Shown piece after piece: positions 1 through 9,405 of a stretch of 64,000 bases of DNA. Location of the stretch: the NCBI RefSeq assembly GCF_014649815.1, contig NZ_BMTT01000017.1, positions 1-64,000 of the forward strand. The letters are read 5' to 3'. Every line of letters starts with the position of its first letter. Position 1 is the stretch's first letter. Below the pieces are notes generated by a model. The model was not told the DNA's origin. It ran no database searches and saw only the letters and a program-made list of their open reading frames with translations. The DNA comes from Streptomyces mutabilis. GTDB lineage: Bacteria > Actinomycetota > Actinomycetes > Streptomycetales > Streptomycetaceae. Made by a program: the position numbers and the translations under genes.

Positions 1-177
1 CTCGGCGATCTGCTGGAGCGTCGCCCCGATGTCGGACGTACGGGTCGTGGTCATGGACTGCACGGACACGGGGGCGTCGCCGCCCACCGCCACGGGCCCG
101 ACCTGGATCTGCCGGCTCTTGCGGCGCTCCGCGAGCCTGGTCGGAACGTCCGGCATGCCGAGAGAAATCGCAGTCAT
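1..177 (-). CDS. ispG: IspG (GcpE), 4-hydroxy-3-methylbut-2-enyl diphosphate synthase, N-terminal part
   Basis: Only the first 59 codons lie in the window; the gene runs off the left edge. The protein begins [20 protein letters not shown] and continues with [19 protein letters not shown], the conserved opening of IspG, where the enzyme starts its TIM-barrel domain. The family converts MEcPP to HMBPP in the MEP isoprenoid pathway using a 4Fe-4S cluster; the cluster cysteines are outside the window. The neighbours dxr and the rseP-like protease on the same strand are the usual actinobacterial partners, so the three probably share transcription or at least regulation. The ATG at 177 is chosen because it gives the family's usual N-terminus. 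Confidence 0.9.
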   Translation of the reverse strand, partial: MTAISLGMPDVPTRLAERRKSRQIQVGPVAVGGDAPVSVQSMTTTRTSDIGATLQQIAE

Positions 178-326
178 CTGCTGTGCAACCCCAAGTCGTG
201 GATCAAGGTCCGGCCCCGTTCAGCGGCGGGCTCCGGCATCCGAGATTACGGCACGGACATGAACGTCCGGCACACGGTGTACGGGAGATGCACCCATTGG
301 CGTCCATCTGCCGTACGACAGGCGTG

Positions 327-365
327 AAGCCCGGTCCGGAGAGACATACTCCCCGGACCGGGCTT
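327..365. terminator. Hairpin between the site-2 protease gene and ispG
   Basis: A perfect 13-bp stem (327-339 with 353-365, arm AAGCCCGGTCCGG) closes a 13-nt loop. It lies about 40 bp past the protease stop. There is no T-run, which is common for Streptomyces terminators. The rest of 178-403 shows no gene. Confidence 0.6.
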
Positions 366-403
366 CTCGTCGGACCGTACGGAAGGTTCTACGCGTACGG
401 AAA

Positions 404-1708
404 TCAGCTGATCCGCACCGGATTGACGACGTCCGCCACCAGGACGAGCAGCGTGAAGCAGACGAAGACGCCCGCCACCACGTAGGCGACCGGCATCAGC
501 TTCGCCACGTCGAACGGTCCGGGGTCAGGGCGGCGCAGCACCTTGGCCGCGTTCCGGCGCAGCGATTCCCACAGGGCGCCCGCGATGTGGCCGCCGTCGA
601 GCGGCAGCAGCGGGAGCATGTTGAAGAGGAACAGGGAGAGGTTGAAGCCGGCCACCAGCATGACGAACATCGCGAGCTGCTGGGTGGGCGGGATGTCGAG
701 GGTGGCGATCTCACCGCCGACACGGGCCGCGCCGACGACACCCATCGGGGAGTCGGCCTCGCGGGGTCCGTCGCCGAAGGCCGCGTCCCACAGGGCGGGG
801 ATCTTGGACGGCAGCGCGGCCAGGGAGTCTACGGCGTCGCCGACCCGGTCGCCCATCCACGTCACGGACTGGCCGAAGTCCTGCTTCACCACGCCGGTGG
901 CGGCGCTGAAGCCGAGGAAGCCGGCGGTGACGTACTCGCCCTCGACGATCTGTCCGTTGGCGTCCTTCTTCGCGACCTGGTTGGTGGCGATGGTCGCCTG
1001 GAGGGTGACCTCCCGGCCGTCGCGCTCGACGACGACCGGCACCGTCTCGCCGGGGTTGGCACGGATCATGTTGGACAGGCGGTCCCAGTCGTCGGTCCGT
1101 ACGCCGTCGAAGGCGACGATCTTGTCGCCCGCGCGGAGGCCGGCCGCGGCGGCCGGGGAGGCCGGGTCGGACTTGGTGCAGTCGTTCCGGTTCTCGCTCT
1201 GCGAGATGACGCACTGGGAGACGGAGCTGACGGTGGTGGTCTGCTGCGAAATGCCGAAGCCCATCAGGACGGTGAGGAAGAGCACCACCGCCAGGATGAG
1301 GTTCATGAACGGACCGGCGAACATGACGATGACGCGCTTCCACGGCTTGCGCGTGTAGAACAGGCGCTCCTCGTCACCCGGCCGCAGTTCCTCGAAGGCG
1401 GCCGAGCGGGCGTCCTCGATCATGCCGCGCCAGGGCGAGGTGGAGCGGGCCTCCAGCTTGCCGTCGGCGCCGGGCGGGAACATGCCGATCATGCGGATGT
1501 AGCCGCCGAACGGGATGGCCTTGACGCCGTACTCGGTCTCGCCCTTCTTCCGCGAGAAGAGCGTCGGCCCGAAGCCGACCATGTACTGCGGCACGCGGAT
1601 GCCGAACATCTTGGCGGTGGAGAGGTGCCCCAGCTCGTGCCAGGCGATCGAGAACAGCAGGCCGACCGCGAAGACGACTATGCCGAGGATGAACATCAGG
1701 GTCGTCAT
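404..1708 (-). CDS. RseP-like site-2 intramembrane zinc metalloprotease (M50)
   Basis: This 434-residue membrane protein carries the zinc-binding HELGH motif at residues 24-28 in its first transmembrane helix. A central PDZ domain follows (around [16 protein letters not shown]). Near the C-terminus is the second catalytic motif, [12 protein letters not shown], where the Asp is the third zinc ligand. Site-2 proteases of this kind cut transmembrane anti-sigma factors and remnant signal peptides. Its ATG overlaps the dxr stop (ATGA at 1705-1708), so translation is likely coupled to dxr. A longer upstream frame exists inside dxr, but the overlap start gives the family N-terminus. The gene order dxr-protease-ispG is conserved in actinobacteria. 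Confidence 0.9.
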   Translation of the reverse strand: MTTLMFILGIVVFAVGLLFSIAWHELGHLSTAKMFGIRVPQYMVGFGPTLFSRKKGETEYGVKAIPFGGYIRMIGMFPPGADGKLEARSTSPWRGMIEDARSAAFEELRPGDEERLFYTRKPWKRVIVMFAGPFMNLILAVVLFLTVLMGFGISQQTTTVSSVSQCVISQSENRNDCTKSDPASPAAAAGLRAGDKIVAFDGVRTDDWDRLSNMIRANPGETVPVVVERDGREVTLQATIATNQVAKKDANGQIVEGEYVTAGFLGFSAATGVVKQDFGQSVTWMGDRVGDAVDSLAALPSKIPALWDAAFGDGPREADSPMGVVGAARVGGEIATLDIPPTQQLAMFVMLVAGFNLSLFLFNMLPLLPLDGGHIAGALWESLRRNAAKVLRRPDPGPFDVAKLMPVAYVVAGVFVCFTLLVLVADVVNPVRIS

Positions 1709-2961
1709 GCACGGGCCTCCGCCGTCTGTGCCGCCAGTTGCCGGGCCCGGGCGCGCGCCCAGGTCTCCGCTTCGAGGACGTCCGAGACGGTGAGCGAGGT
1801 TCCCGTGCGGGGGGTGCCGTGTTCCTCGACCACCCGCGTGACGGTCTCCATGATCCCGAGATACGGCAGCGCGCCGGAGCGGAACGCCTCGACGCACTCC
1901 TCGTTGGCGGCATTGAACACCGCCGGGGCCGTGCCCGCGAGCTGCCCGACGTGCCGGGCCAGGTTCACCGAGGGGAAGGCTTCGTTGTCGAGCGGGAAGA
2001 ACTCCCAGGTCGAGGCCTTGCTCCAGTCGAAGGTGGGGGCGGCGTCGGGGACGCGTTCGGGCCAGCCGAGGCCGACGGCGATGGGCCCGCCCATGTCGGG
2101 GGGCGTGGCGTGGGCCAGTGTCGATCCGTCCGTGTACTCAACCATCGAGTGGACATACGACTGCGGGTGCACGACCACCTCGATGCGGTCGAAGGGAATG
2201 TCGTAGAGGAGGTGGGCCTCGATCACCTCCAGGCCCTTGTTGACGAGGGTGGCCGAGTTGATCGTGATCACCGGGCCCATGGCCCAGGTGGGGTGGGCGA
2301 GGGCGTCCTCGACGGTGACGGCCGCCAGCTGCTCCCTCGTGCGTCCCCGGAACGGGCCGCCGGAGGCGGTGACGACCAGCTTGCGCACGTCGGCGCGGGT
2401 ACCGGCGGCCAGTGCCTGGAAGAGCGCGGCGTGCTCGGAGTCGACCGGGATGATCTGCCCCGGCTTGGCGAGCGCCTTGACCAGCGGGCCGCCCACGATG
2501 AGCGATTCCTTGTTGGCGAGCGCGAGGGTGCGGCCCGCCTCCAGGGCGGCCAGGGTCGGGGCGAGTCCGATGGAGCCGGTGATGCCGTTGAGGACGGTGT
2601 GGCAGTCGGAGGCGGCGGCCTGGGTGGCCGCGTCCGGTCCCGCGAGGATCTCGGGGAGCGGCTCCCCACTGCCGTACTGCGCCCTCAGGGCTTCCCGGAG
2701 CGCCGGTACGACGTCCTCGCGGGCGACGGCGACGGTCCGGGCCTTCAGCCGGTACGCCTGCTCGGCGAGGAGGGCGACCCGACCGCCGTTGGCGGACAGG
2801 GCGGTGACCCGGAAGCGGTCCGGGTTGCGCAGCACGAGTTCGATGGCCTGGGTCCCGATCGAACCGGTGGACCCGAGGATCACCACGTCCTTCGGGCCGT
2901 CGCCCGCCACCGGGTCGTACACGAGGTGGGGGTCGGCGAGGGGGGCTGGACTGTCGCTCAT
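1705..2961 (-). CDS. dxr: 1-deoxy-D-xylulose 5-phosphate reductoisomerase
   Basis: The 418-residue protein catalyses the NADPH-dependent rearrangement and reduction of DXP to MEP, the committed step of the MEP isoprenoid route. The NADPH-binding loop [12 protein letters not shown] is near the N-terminus. Conserved catalytic stretches follow: [33 protein letters not shown], and the metal/substrate segment [12 protein letters not shown] with [14 protein letters not shown]. Length is a little over the usual ~390-400. The ATG at 2961 precedes [17 protein letters not shown]; an upstream in-frame start would add 21 residues with no support. It shares an isoprenoid cluster with ispG and the coupled metalloprotease gene. 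Confidence 0.95.
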   Translation of the reverse strand: MSDSPAPLADPHLVYDPVAGDGPKDVVILGSTGSIGTQAIELVLRNPDRFRVTALSANGGRVALLAEQAYRLKARTVAVAREDVVPALREALRAQYGSGEPLPEILAGPDAATQAAASDCHTVLNGITGSIGLAPTLAALEAGRTLALANKESLIVGGPLVKALAKPGQIIPVDSEHAALFQALAAGTRADVRKLVVTASGGPFRGRTREQLAAVTVEDALAHPTWAMGPVITINSATLVNKGLEVIEAHLLYDIPFDRIEVVVHPQSYVHSMVEYTDGSTLAHATPPDMGGPIAVGLGWPERVPDAAPTFDWSKASTWEFFPLDNEAFPSVNLARHVGQLAGTAPAVFNAANEECVEAFRSGALPYLGIMETVTRVVEEHGTPRTGTSLTVSDVLEAETWARARARQLAAQTAEARA

Positions 2962-3123
2962 TCCCCCATTGTGGCCGCAACGGCCCTCCGCGAGGACAGC
3001 GCGTCCCTCGCACGGGTGTCGCACTGCCCGCAGGGGGTAGGGGCGGGGCCCCTCCGGCGCTCCCGCCGGGGCGCGGACGGCCCCGGTGGGAACGATGACG
3101 TGCGACTGTCCTACCCGACCGTC

Positions 3124-5079
3124 CTACCTGATGGGGCGGTGGACGTTGGCGCGCCGTGTTTCTCCGGGGGTGGCGTCCGCGATCCAGGGGCCCTCGCCGG
3201 ACGCGTCGACGATGCCCTGCTCCAGCCACTCGTAGGCGCCGCCCAGTACGCCCTTGACGACCTTGCGGTCGACGTCGTCGGTGTTGGTCCACAGACGGTC
3301 GAGGAGTTCCTCGACGCGGATGCGGGCCTGGCGGCAGAAGGCGTCCGCGAGCTGGTAGGCCTCGCGGCCGTGGTCGCCCTCGGCGCGCAGGTGCTCGGCG
3401 CGGACGCAGGCGGCGCTCATCGCGAACAGTTCCGCGCCGATGTCGACGATGCGGCCCAGGAAGCCCTGCTTGGTCTCCATCCGGCCCTGCCAGCGGGACA
3501 TGGCGTAGAAGGTGGAGCGGGCGAGTTTGCGGGCGGTGCGTTCGACGTAGCGCAGGTGCCCGGACAGGTCCCGGTGACCGGGCGGGTGGAAGTCGGCGTA
3601 CGAGCGCGGGAGCTGTCCCGGTCCGGCGACCAGCTTCGGCAGCCACTTGGCGTAGAAGACGCCCGCCTGCGCGCCCGCCCGCGCCTTGTCGGACAGGGTC
3701 TTGTCGGGGTCGATCAGGTCGCCGGCGACCGAGAGGTGGGCGTCGACGGCCTCGCGCGCGATCAGCAGGTGCATGATCTCGGTGGAGCCCTCGAAGATGC
3801 GGTTGATGCGCAGGTCGCGCAGGAGCTGTTCGGCGGGGACCGCGCGTTCGCCGCGGGCTCCGAGGGAGGCCGCGGTCTCGAAGCCCCGGCCGCCGCGGAT
3901 CTGGACCAGCTCGTCGGCCATCAGCCAGGCCATCTCCGAGCCGTAGAGCTTGGCGAGGGCGGCCTCGATGCGGATGTCGTTGCGGTCCTCGTCGGCCATC
4001 TGGGAGGAGAGGTCCAGGACGGCTTCGAGGGCGAAGGTCGTCGCCGCGATGAAGGAGATCTTGGCGCCGACCGCCTCGTGCAGCGCGACCGGCTTGCCCC
4101 ACTGCTCACGCACCGCCGACCACTCACGGGCGATCTTCAGGCACCATTTGCCGGCGCCCACGCACATGGCGGGCAGGGAGAGGCGACCGGTGTTGAGGGT
4201 GGTGAGGGCGATCTTGAGGCCGGCGCCCTCCGGGCCGATGCGGTTCCCGGCCGGCACGCGCACCCGGTGGAAGCGGGTGACGCCGTTCTCCAGGCCGCGC
4301 AGGCCCATGAAGGCGTTGCGGTTCTCGACGGTGATGCCCTCGGAGGCGGCCTCCACGACGAAGGCGGTGATGCCGCCCTTGCCGCCCGTCCCGTCCGCGG
4401 ACTTCGGGACGCGGGCCATGACGACCAGCAGGTCGGCGACGACGCCGTTGGTGGTCCACAGCTTCACGCCGTCGAGGACGTAGTCGTCGCCGTCCCGGAC
4501 GGCCGTGGTGGCCAGACGGGCCGGGTCGGAGCCGACGTCCGGCTCGGTCAGCAGGAACGCCGAGATGTCGGTGCGGGCGCAGCGCGGCAGGAACGTGTCC
4601 TTCTGCTCCTGGGTGCCGAACATCTTCAGCGGCTGCGGCACGCCGATCGACTGGTGGGCGGAGAGCAGCGCGCCGATCGCGGGGTTCGCGGATCCGACCA
4701 GGGCGAGGGCCTTGTTGTAGTAGACCTGGGTGAGGCCGAGACCGCCGTACTTGGTTTCGATCTTCATGCCGAAGGCGCCCAGCTCCTTCAGCCCGGTGAT
4801 CACCTCGTCCGGGATGCGGGCGTCCCGCTCGATCACGGCCCCGTCGATCTTCGTCTCGCAGAAGTCGCGCAGCTTGGCGAGGAACTCCTCGCCGCGCTGG
4901 ACGTCCTGGTCGGCGGGGAGCGGGTGGGGGTGGATGAGGTCGAGACGGAAGCGGCCGAGGAAGAGTTCCTTGGCGAAGCTCGGCTTGCGCCAGTCCTGTT
5001 CGCGGGCCGCCTCCGCGACCTGGCGGGCCTCACGTTCGGTGACGGTGGGTCGGGAGGAGGGGGTGGTTGGTGCGGACAT
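3124..5079 (-). CDS. Acyl-CoA dehydrogenase, long (VLCAD-like) form
   Basis: At 651 residues this is much longer than the usual ~390-residue FAD acyl-CoA dehydrogenase and matches the two-part very-long-chain type: a normal dehydrogenase core plus a helical C-terminal extension of about 200 residues. The substrate and FAD region FLLTEPDVGSDPARL is present. The motif RIFEGSTEIMH carries Glu430 at the position of the catalytic base in VLCAD-type enzymes. The role would be alpha,beta-dehydrogenation of fatty acyl-CoA in beta-oxidation. The ATG at 5079 is preferred over one at 5106 because AGGTGAG sits 4 bases before it. It diverges from the LacI gene, with 319 bp between them. Confidence 0.88.
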   Translation of the reverse strand: MSAPTTPSSRPTVTEREARQVAEAAREQDWRKPSFAKELFLGRFRLDLIHPHPLPADQDVQRGEEFLAKLRDFCETKIDGAVIERDARIPDEVITGLKELGAFGMKIETKYGGLGLTQVYYNKALALVGSANPAIGALLSAHQSIGVPQPLKMFGTQEQKDTFLPRCARTDISAFLLTEPDVGSDPARLATTAVRDGDDYVLDGVKLWTTNGVVADLLVVMARVPKSADGTGGKGGITAFVVEAASEGITVENRNAFMGLRGLENGVTRFHRVRVPAGNRIGPEGAGLKIALTTLNTGRLSLPAMCVGAGKWCLKIAREWSAVREQWGKPVALHEAVGAKISFIAATTFALEAVLDLSSQMADEDRNDIRIEAALAKLYGSEMAWLMADELVQIRGGRGFETAASLGARGERAVPAEQLLRDLRINRIFEGSTEIMHLLIAREAVDAHLSVAGDLIDPDKTLSDKARAGAQAGVFYAKWLPKLVAGPGQLPRSYADFHPPGHRDLSGHLRYVERTARKLARSTFYAMSRWQGRMETKQGFLGRIVDIGAELFAMSAACVRAEHLRAEGDHGREAYQLADAFCRQARIRVEELLDRLWTNTDDVDRKVVKGVLGGAYEWLEQGIVDASGEGPWIADATPGETRRANVHRPIR

Positions 5080-5276
5080 GAGGCTCACCTCGCCGCGAAT
5101 CGGCATCGGGGGACGGTACGCCCGCGGAGGTCGCCGCGATTCGTCGTACGCGAAGTTGCGGACGTACGTTACTAGTCGGTGCTACCCGATCGTATGTACC
5201 CGATTACGGACGGCCCCACCACCCTTCGTGCGGCGTTCGGCCGACGCCCCCCGGGGAGGGTTGCGGGAGACGGTCT

Positions 5277-5292
5277 GTCGAAGCGCTTCGAC
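5277..5292. promoter_or_regulatory. LacI-type operator 1 (perfect palindrome)
   Basis: GTCGAAGCGCTTCGAC is a perfect 16-bp palindrome with the CG centre typical of LacI-family operators. It lies 107 bp before the LacI gene and just upstream of a plausible promoter (TGGACA at 5299, TACTGT at 5322, 17-bp spacer). The same 14-bp core occurs at 19838 and 20029. Confidence 0.75.
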
Positions 5293-5368
5293 GGACTATG
5301 GACACTCACCCTCGGTGAGGCTACTGTCGAACCACCCTCACCCGCAGCTGCCCGCCCCGCGCGCTGTC

Positions 5369-5378
5369 GAAGCGCTTC
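5369..5378. promoter_or_regulatory. LacI-type operator 2 (shorter core)
   Basis: GAAGCGCTTC, flanked as TGTCGAAGCGCTTCACA, is the second copy in the 5080-5398 intergenic region. It lies 20 bp before the start codon, where a bound repressor would block transcription. It is consistent with autoregulation of the LacI gene and the GH31 gene after it. Confidence 0.7.
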
Positions 5379-5398
5379 ACACAATCTTGGAGAGCTGG

Positions 5399-6412
5399 AT
5401 GGTCACCCTCGCCGAGGTCGCCCAGCACGCCGGAGTCTCGGCGAGCACGGTGAGCTACGTCCTCAGCGGCAAGCGGTCCATCTCCACCACCACCCGCCTG
5501 CGGGTCGAGGAGAGCATCCGGGAACTCGGCTACCACCCGAACGCCGGCGCCCGCGCCCTGGCCAGCAGCAGGTCGAACATCATCGCGCTGATGATCCCGC
5601 TGCGCACGGACATGTACGTGCCGGTGATGATGGAGATCGCCATCGCGGTCGCGACCACCGCACGCACCCACGGCTACGACATCCTGCTGCTGACCGGTGA
5701 GGAGGGCCCCGACGCGGTGCGCCGCGTCACCGGGAGCGGGCTCGCCGACGCGATGATCCTGATGGACGTCGAACTCGACGACGAGCGGCTGCCGCTTCTG
5801 CGGGGCACCGACCAGCCTTCCGTACTGATCGGCCTGCCCTCCGACACCACGGGGCTGACCTGCGTCGACCTCGACTTCCGGGCGACCGGCGCGCTGTGCG
5901 TGGAGCACCTGGCGAAGCTGGGACACCGCGACATCGCCGTCATCGGCGAGGCCCCCGCGGTCTACGAACGGCACACCGGCTTCGCCGAGCGCACGCTCGA
6001 CGGGCTGCGTTCCCGCGCGCGGGAGCTGGAGCTGCGGCTGCTGCACCGGCCCTGCGAGGGCGGGTACGACGCGATGGCCGCCACCTTGGCCCGGGTCTTC
6101 GACGAGCGCCCGGACACCACCGGGTTCGTCGTCCAGAACGAGTCGGCGGTCGAGCCGCTGCTCGCCCTGTTGCGCCAGCAGGGCCGGGCGGTGCCCGAGG
6201 ACGTGTCGGTGGTCGCGGTCTGCCCCGAGCAGGTCGCCGTCCAGGCCTCGGTGCGGCTCACGTCCGTCGCCGTGCCCGCGCAGGAGATGGGCCGTCGCGC
6301 CGTGGAGCAGCTGATCGCAAAGCTCGACGGGCAGGGCAGCGACGAGGTCGTGCTGCTCGCGCCGGAGCTGACGGTGCGGGCCAGCTCGGGGCCGGCGCCC
6401 GTCCGGTCGTAG
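5399..6412 (+). CDS. LacI-family transcriptional regulator of the glycan locus
   Basis: The 337-residue protein begins with the LacI helix-turn-helix (TLAEVAQHAGVSASTVSYVL) and hinge helix (NAGARALASSRSN), followed by a periplasmic-binding-protein-like effector domain. Homologues are repressors released by a sugar. The ATG follows GGAGAG. Two copies of a GAAGCGCTTC palindrome lie just upstream and two more lie between the binding-protein and GH3 genes 14 kb away. This suggests that this protein controls the whole locus including itself. The inducer is not visible from sequence; a xyloglucan-derived oligosaccharide is inferred from the neighbours. The GH31 gene starts 138 bp downstream on the same strand. 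Confidence 0.88.
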   Translation: MVTLAEVAQHAGVSASTVSYVLSGKRSISTTTRLRVEESIRELGYHPNAGARALASSRSNIIALMIPLRTDMYVPVMMEIAIAVATTARTHGYDILLLTGEEGPDAVRRVTGSGLADAMILMDVELDDERLPLLRGTDQPSVLIGLPSDTTGLTCVDLDFRATGALCVEHLAKLGHRDIAVIGEAPAVYERHTGFAERTLDGLRSRARELELRLLHRPCEGGYDAMAATLARVFDERPDTTGFVVQNESAVEPLLALLRQQGRAVPEDVSVVAVCPEQVAVQASVRLTSVAVPAQEMGRRAVEQLIAKLDGQGSDEVVLLAPELTVRASSGPAPVRS

Positions 6413-6550
6413 CGCTTCCCCTCCCCGGACCCGTCCTCCCTGGGGCCGTCCTCTCCGGGCCCCTCTCACCGAGCCTTGAACCTTCCTCCCTCACGGCCTT
6501 CCTCTCGCAGTGCCTCGTCCACCCACAGGAACTCCCCAGGAGCATGCCTC

Positions 6551-8593
6551 GTGACCCAGCCTGCCCAGACACCGCCCAAGGTCAGCCTCGCCCAGTCCTC
6601 CCCCACCGTCGGCACGCTCCGCGAGCGGGACGGGGCGCTGGAGTGGAGCGGCCGTCAGGAAACCGTACGGATCGAACCCTGGGGGCCGGACGCGGTCCGG
6701 GTCCGGGCCCGGCTCGGCGGCCCCGTGCTGGAGGATCTCCCGGGCGCCCTGCTCCCGAACGTCCCGGCGACCGGGAGCACCGTCAAGATCGAGGAAGGGC
6801 ACGCCACGCTGACCGTCGGGGCGCTGACCGTGGAAGTCGACGCCGAGGGACTGGTCCGCTTCGTGCGGACCGCGGACGGCGGTGAGCTGCTGGCCGAGGA
6901 GCGCGCCCACTTCTGGTGGCCCGGCCCGCGCCTGTACACGGCGGTCGGCAACGGGTACCACCGGCTGGAGCAGCGGTTCGCCGCCTACGACGACGAGAAG
7001 CTGTACGGCCTCGGCCAGCACCAGCACGGCCGCCTCGACCAGAAGGGTCTGGTCGTGGACCTGGTCCAGCGCAACGCCGAGGTGTCCATACCCGTCCTCA
7101 CCTCCAGCCGCGGGTACACCTTGCTGTGGAACAACCCGGCGATCGGGCGCGTGGAGCTGGCCCACAACGGCACGCGCTGGGTCGCCGACTCCGCCCGCCA
7201 GATCGACTACTGGATCACCGCCGGCACCCCGGCCGACACCCAGCGCCGCTACAGCGCGGTGACCGGCCGTACGCCGATGCTCCCCGCGTGGGCGGCGGGC
7301 TTCTGGCAGTGCAAGCTGCGCTACCGCACGCAGGACGAGCTCCTCGCCGTCGCCCGGGAGTACAAGCGGCGCGGACTGCCGATCGACGCCATCGTCTGCG
7401 ACTTCTTCCACTGGACGCACCTGGGCGAGTGGAAGTTCGACCCCGCCGAGTGGCCCGACCCGGCCGCCATGGTCCGTGAGCTGGACGAGCTGGGCATCAA
7501 GCTGGTGGTGAGCGTCTGGCCGTCGGTGTCCCCGCTCTCCGAGAACCACCCGGTCATGGAGCAGCGCGGCTACTTCATCGGCACCCAGTACGGCCCGATG
7601 GCGCACGCCGACTGGCCGGACAAGGAGGTCGCGTCGACGGTCCAGGTGGCCTTCTACGACGCCACCAACCCCGAGGCCCGCGAGTTCGTGTGGTCGAAGG
7701 TCAAGGAGAACTACCTCGACGAGTACGGCATCACGGCCTTCTGGCTGGACGCCTGTGAGCCCGAGCTGAAGCCCGGATTCCCGGAGAACCTGCGTTACTG
7801 GGCGGGGCCGGGACTGGAGGTCGGGAACCTGTACCCGGCCGAGAACTCCCGCGCCTTCGACGAGGGCCTGCGCGCCGCCGGCGTGGACGAGGTGATCACC
7901 CTCAACCGCTCGGCGTGGGCGGGCAGTCAGCGCCACGGCGCCGCGCTGTGGTCCGGGGACATCGGCACCGACTTCGCGACCCTGCGCCGCCAGGTCGCGG
8001 CCGGTCTGAACACCGCGCTGTCCGGCATCCCCTGGTGGAACACGGACATCGGCGGCTTCCACGGCGGCGACCCGGACGACCCGGCGTACCGGGAGGTGCT
8101 GGTCCGCTGGTTCCAGTTCGGCGCGCTGTCCCCGCTGATGCGCCTGCACGGCTTCCGCGACCCCGGGATGCCGCTGGGCCCGGACATGACCGGCGGCCCG
8201 AACGAGGTGTGGTCCTACGGCGAGGAGGCGTACCCGGTCCTGGAGAGGTACCTGCGGCTGCGCGAGCGGCTGAAGCCCTACGTCCTGGACGTCATGCGCG
8301 AGGCGCACGAGGACGGGCTGCCGGTTATGCGGCCGCTGTTCCTGGAGTTCCCCGAGGACCGGGCCGCGTGGGACGTCGACGACGCCTACCTCCTCGGCCG
8401 GGACCTGCTGGTCGCACCGGTGCTGACGGCCGGGGCCACGGTGCGCACGGCGCATCTTCCGGCGGGCGCGCGCTGGACGGACGCGTGGACGGGCGAGACG
8501 TACGAGGGCGGGGCCGCCGTGACGGTGGACGCGCCGCTGGACCGGATTCCGCTGTTCCTGCGGGACGGGGCGCGGCTGCCCGTCGCGGAGTAG
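6551..8593 (+). CDS. GH31 glycosidase, alpha-xylosidase-like
   Basis: This 680-residue protein has an N-terminal GH31 beta-sandwich and the catalytic barrel with the nucleophile motif FWLDACEPE (Asp400). Other GH31 landmarks are IDAIVCDFFHW, PWWNTDIGGF, and MRLHGFRDP. It has no signal peptide, so it should act in the cytoplasm. GH31 contains alpha-glucosidases and alpha-xylosidases. Beside GH74, GH12, GH42 and GH95, removal of the non-reducing xylose from xyloglucan oligosaccharides is the likely role, but this is inferred from context. The GTG at 6551 is chosen for AGGAGC upstream. It probably forms a transcript with the LacI gene; a degenerate operator-like TCGTAGCGCTTCCC overlaps the LacI stop at 6407-6420. 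Confidence 0.88.
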   Translation: MTQPAQTPPKVSLAQSSPTVGTLRERDGALEWSGRQETVRIEPWGPDAVRVRARLGGPVLEDLPGALLPNVPATGSTVKIEEGHATLTVGALTVEVDAEGLVRFVRTADGGELLAEERAHFWWPGPRLYTAVGNGYHRLEQRFAAYDDEKLYGLGQHQHGRLDQKGLVVDLVQRNAEVSIPVLTSSRGYTLLWNNPAIGRVELAHNGTRWVADSARQIDYWITAGTPADTQRRYSAVTGRTPMLPAWAAGFWQCKLRYRTQDELLAVAREYKRRGLPIDAIVCDFFHWTHLGEWKFDPAEWPDPAAMVRELDELGIKLVVSVWPSVSPLSENHPVMEQRGYFIGTQYGPMAHADWPDKEVASTVQVAFYDATNPEAREFVWSKVKENYLDEYGITAFWLDACEPELKPGFPENLRYWAGPGLEVGNLYPAENSRAFDEGLRAAGVDEVITLNRSAWAGSQRHGAALWSGDIGTDFATLRRQVAAGLNTALSGIPWWNTDIGGFHGGDPDDPAYREVLVRWFQFGALSPLMRLHGFRDPGMPLGPDMTGGPNEVWSYGEEAYPVLERYLRLRERLKPYVLDVMREAHEDGLPVMRPLFLEFPEDRAAWDVDDAYLLGRDLLVAPVLTAGATVRTAHLPAGARWTDAWTGETYEGGAAVTVDAPLDRIPLFLRDGARLPVAE

Positions 8594-8610
8594 ACCGGAG
8601 GCGGACGCGA

Positions 8611-8639
8611 AGGGGCCGGCCCCGGGCGGGGCCGGCCCT
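8611..8639. terminator. Bidirectional terminator hairpin between GH31 and GH12 genes
   Basis: Two GC-rich arms built on GGGCCGGCCCC and GGGGCCGGCCC lie between the convergent stops at 8593 and 8660. They can fold on both strands. Confidence 0.6.
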
Positions 8640-8659
8640 CGGCCGTGGCGCGGTGGGGG

Positions 8660-9367
8660 TCAGCCGCCGCTGACCGTCAGGTTGTCGGTGCGGAAGTCGA
8701 GGCCTCCCGCGGACGAGGTGATCTCGTAGCCGAACTGCACGTCACCGATGGTCTCGTTGCCCATCCAGCCCTTGGTGTCCTTGATCCACTTCAGGATCGG
8801 CAGGATGTCGACGGTGCCGGAGTTCGAGTCCGTGGTGCGCAGGAACGAGAAGACCTCGTTGGCCCCGTTGTCGCCCTTGTAGACGTTCCAGGTGTGACCG
8901 CCGAGACTGACGGTCCCCTGCGCGGTGCCGAGCGGGCCGACGGCGCCGTTGTGGTTGACCCAGAGCATGATCTCGTAGTCGTAGTCCGTGTCCCAGATGT
9001 CGTACGACGTGTTGTACGCGCCGGACGACGGGACCGTGACGTCGTAGCTGCTGCGGAGCGACCCGAGGGAGGCGATCGGCTTGTTGATCACCTTCTTGGC
9101 GTTCGGGTAGGACTTGATGCCGCCGGTGTTCGGGTGGTCGGCCCAGACGCCCCATTCGGTGCCGGAGTCGGCCCAGACGCACTGGCTGCCGGCGCCGGAT
9201 CCCCAGATGTTGTTGTAGAGGGTGTAGCCGTTCAGGGTCGTGTTGCCCCACTGGTCGCACGAGTTCCAGACGGCTGCCTGGGCGGGGGCGGAGGCGAGGC
9301 CGACGGTGGCGCCGAGCGCGAGGGCCGGGGCCAGCAGGGCGGTCAGGGTGCGGGTGCGTGGTGCCAT
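8660..9367 (-). CDS. Secreted GH12 endoglucanase / xyloglucanase
   Basis: The 235-residue product has a signal peptide ending around SAPAQA-AVW and a single GH12 jelly-roll. The conserved strands YEIMLWVNHNG (nucleophile Glu) and FGYEITSSAGGLDF (acid/base Glu) are clear. No carbohydrate-binding module is attached. GH12 enzymes cut beta-1,4-glucans, and several Streptomyces members prefer xyloglucan; the context favours xyloglucan. The ATG at 9367 has GGAAGGA at good spacing, whereas the one at 9382 has no ribosome binding site. It is the last gene of a seven-gene minus-strand run that starts at the binding protein at 19686. Confidence 0.9.
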   Translation of the reverse strand: MAPRTRTLTALLAPALALGATVGLASAPAQAAVWNSCDQWGNTTLNGYTLYNNIWGSGAGSQCVWADSGTEWGVWADHPNTGGIKSYPNAKKVINKPIASLGSLRSSYDVTVPSSGAYNTSYDIWDTDYDYEIMLWVNHNGAVGPLGTAQGTVSLGGHTWNVYKGDNGANEVFSFLRTTDSNSGTVDILPILKWIKDTKGWMGNETIGDVQFGYEITSSAGGLDFRTDNLTVSGG

Positions 9368-9405
9368 GGCGTTTCCTTCCATGGGTGGGGGGAGGTGCGC
9401 GGGTG

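Noticed and set aside
1738-5175. Very long plus-strand open frame over dxr and the acyl-CoA dehydrogenase
   Set aside because: Its product is low-complexity (Gly/Ala/Asp/Arg-rich) and antisense to two clear genes; it is a high-GC artefact.
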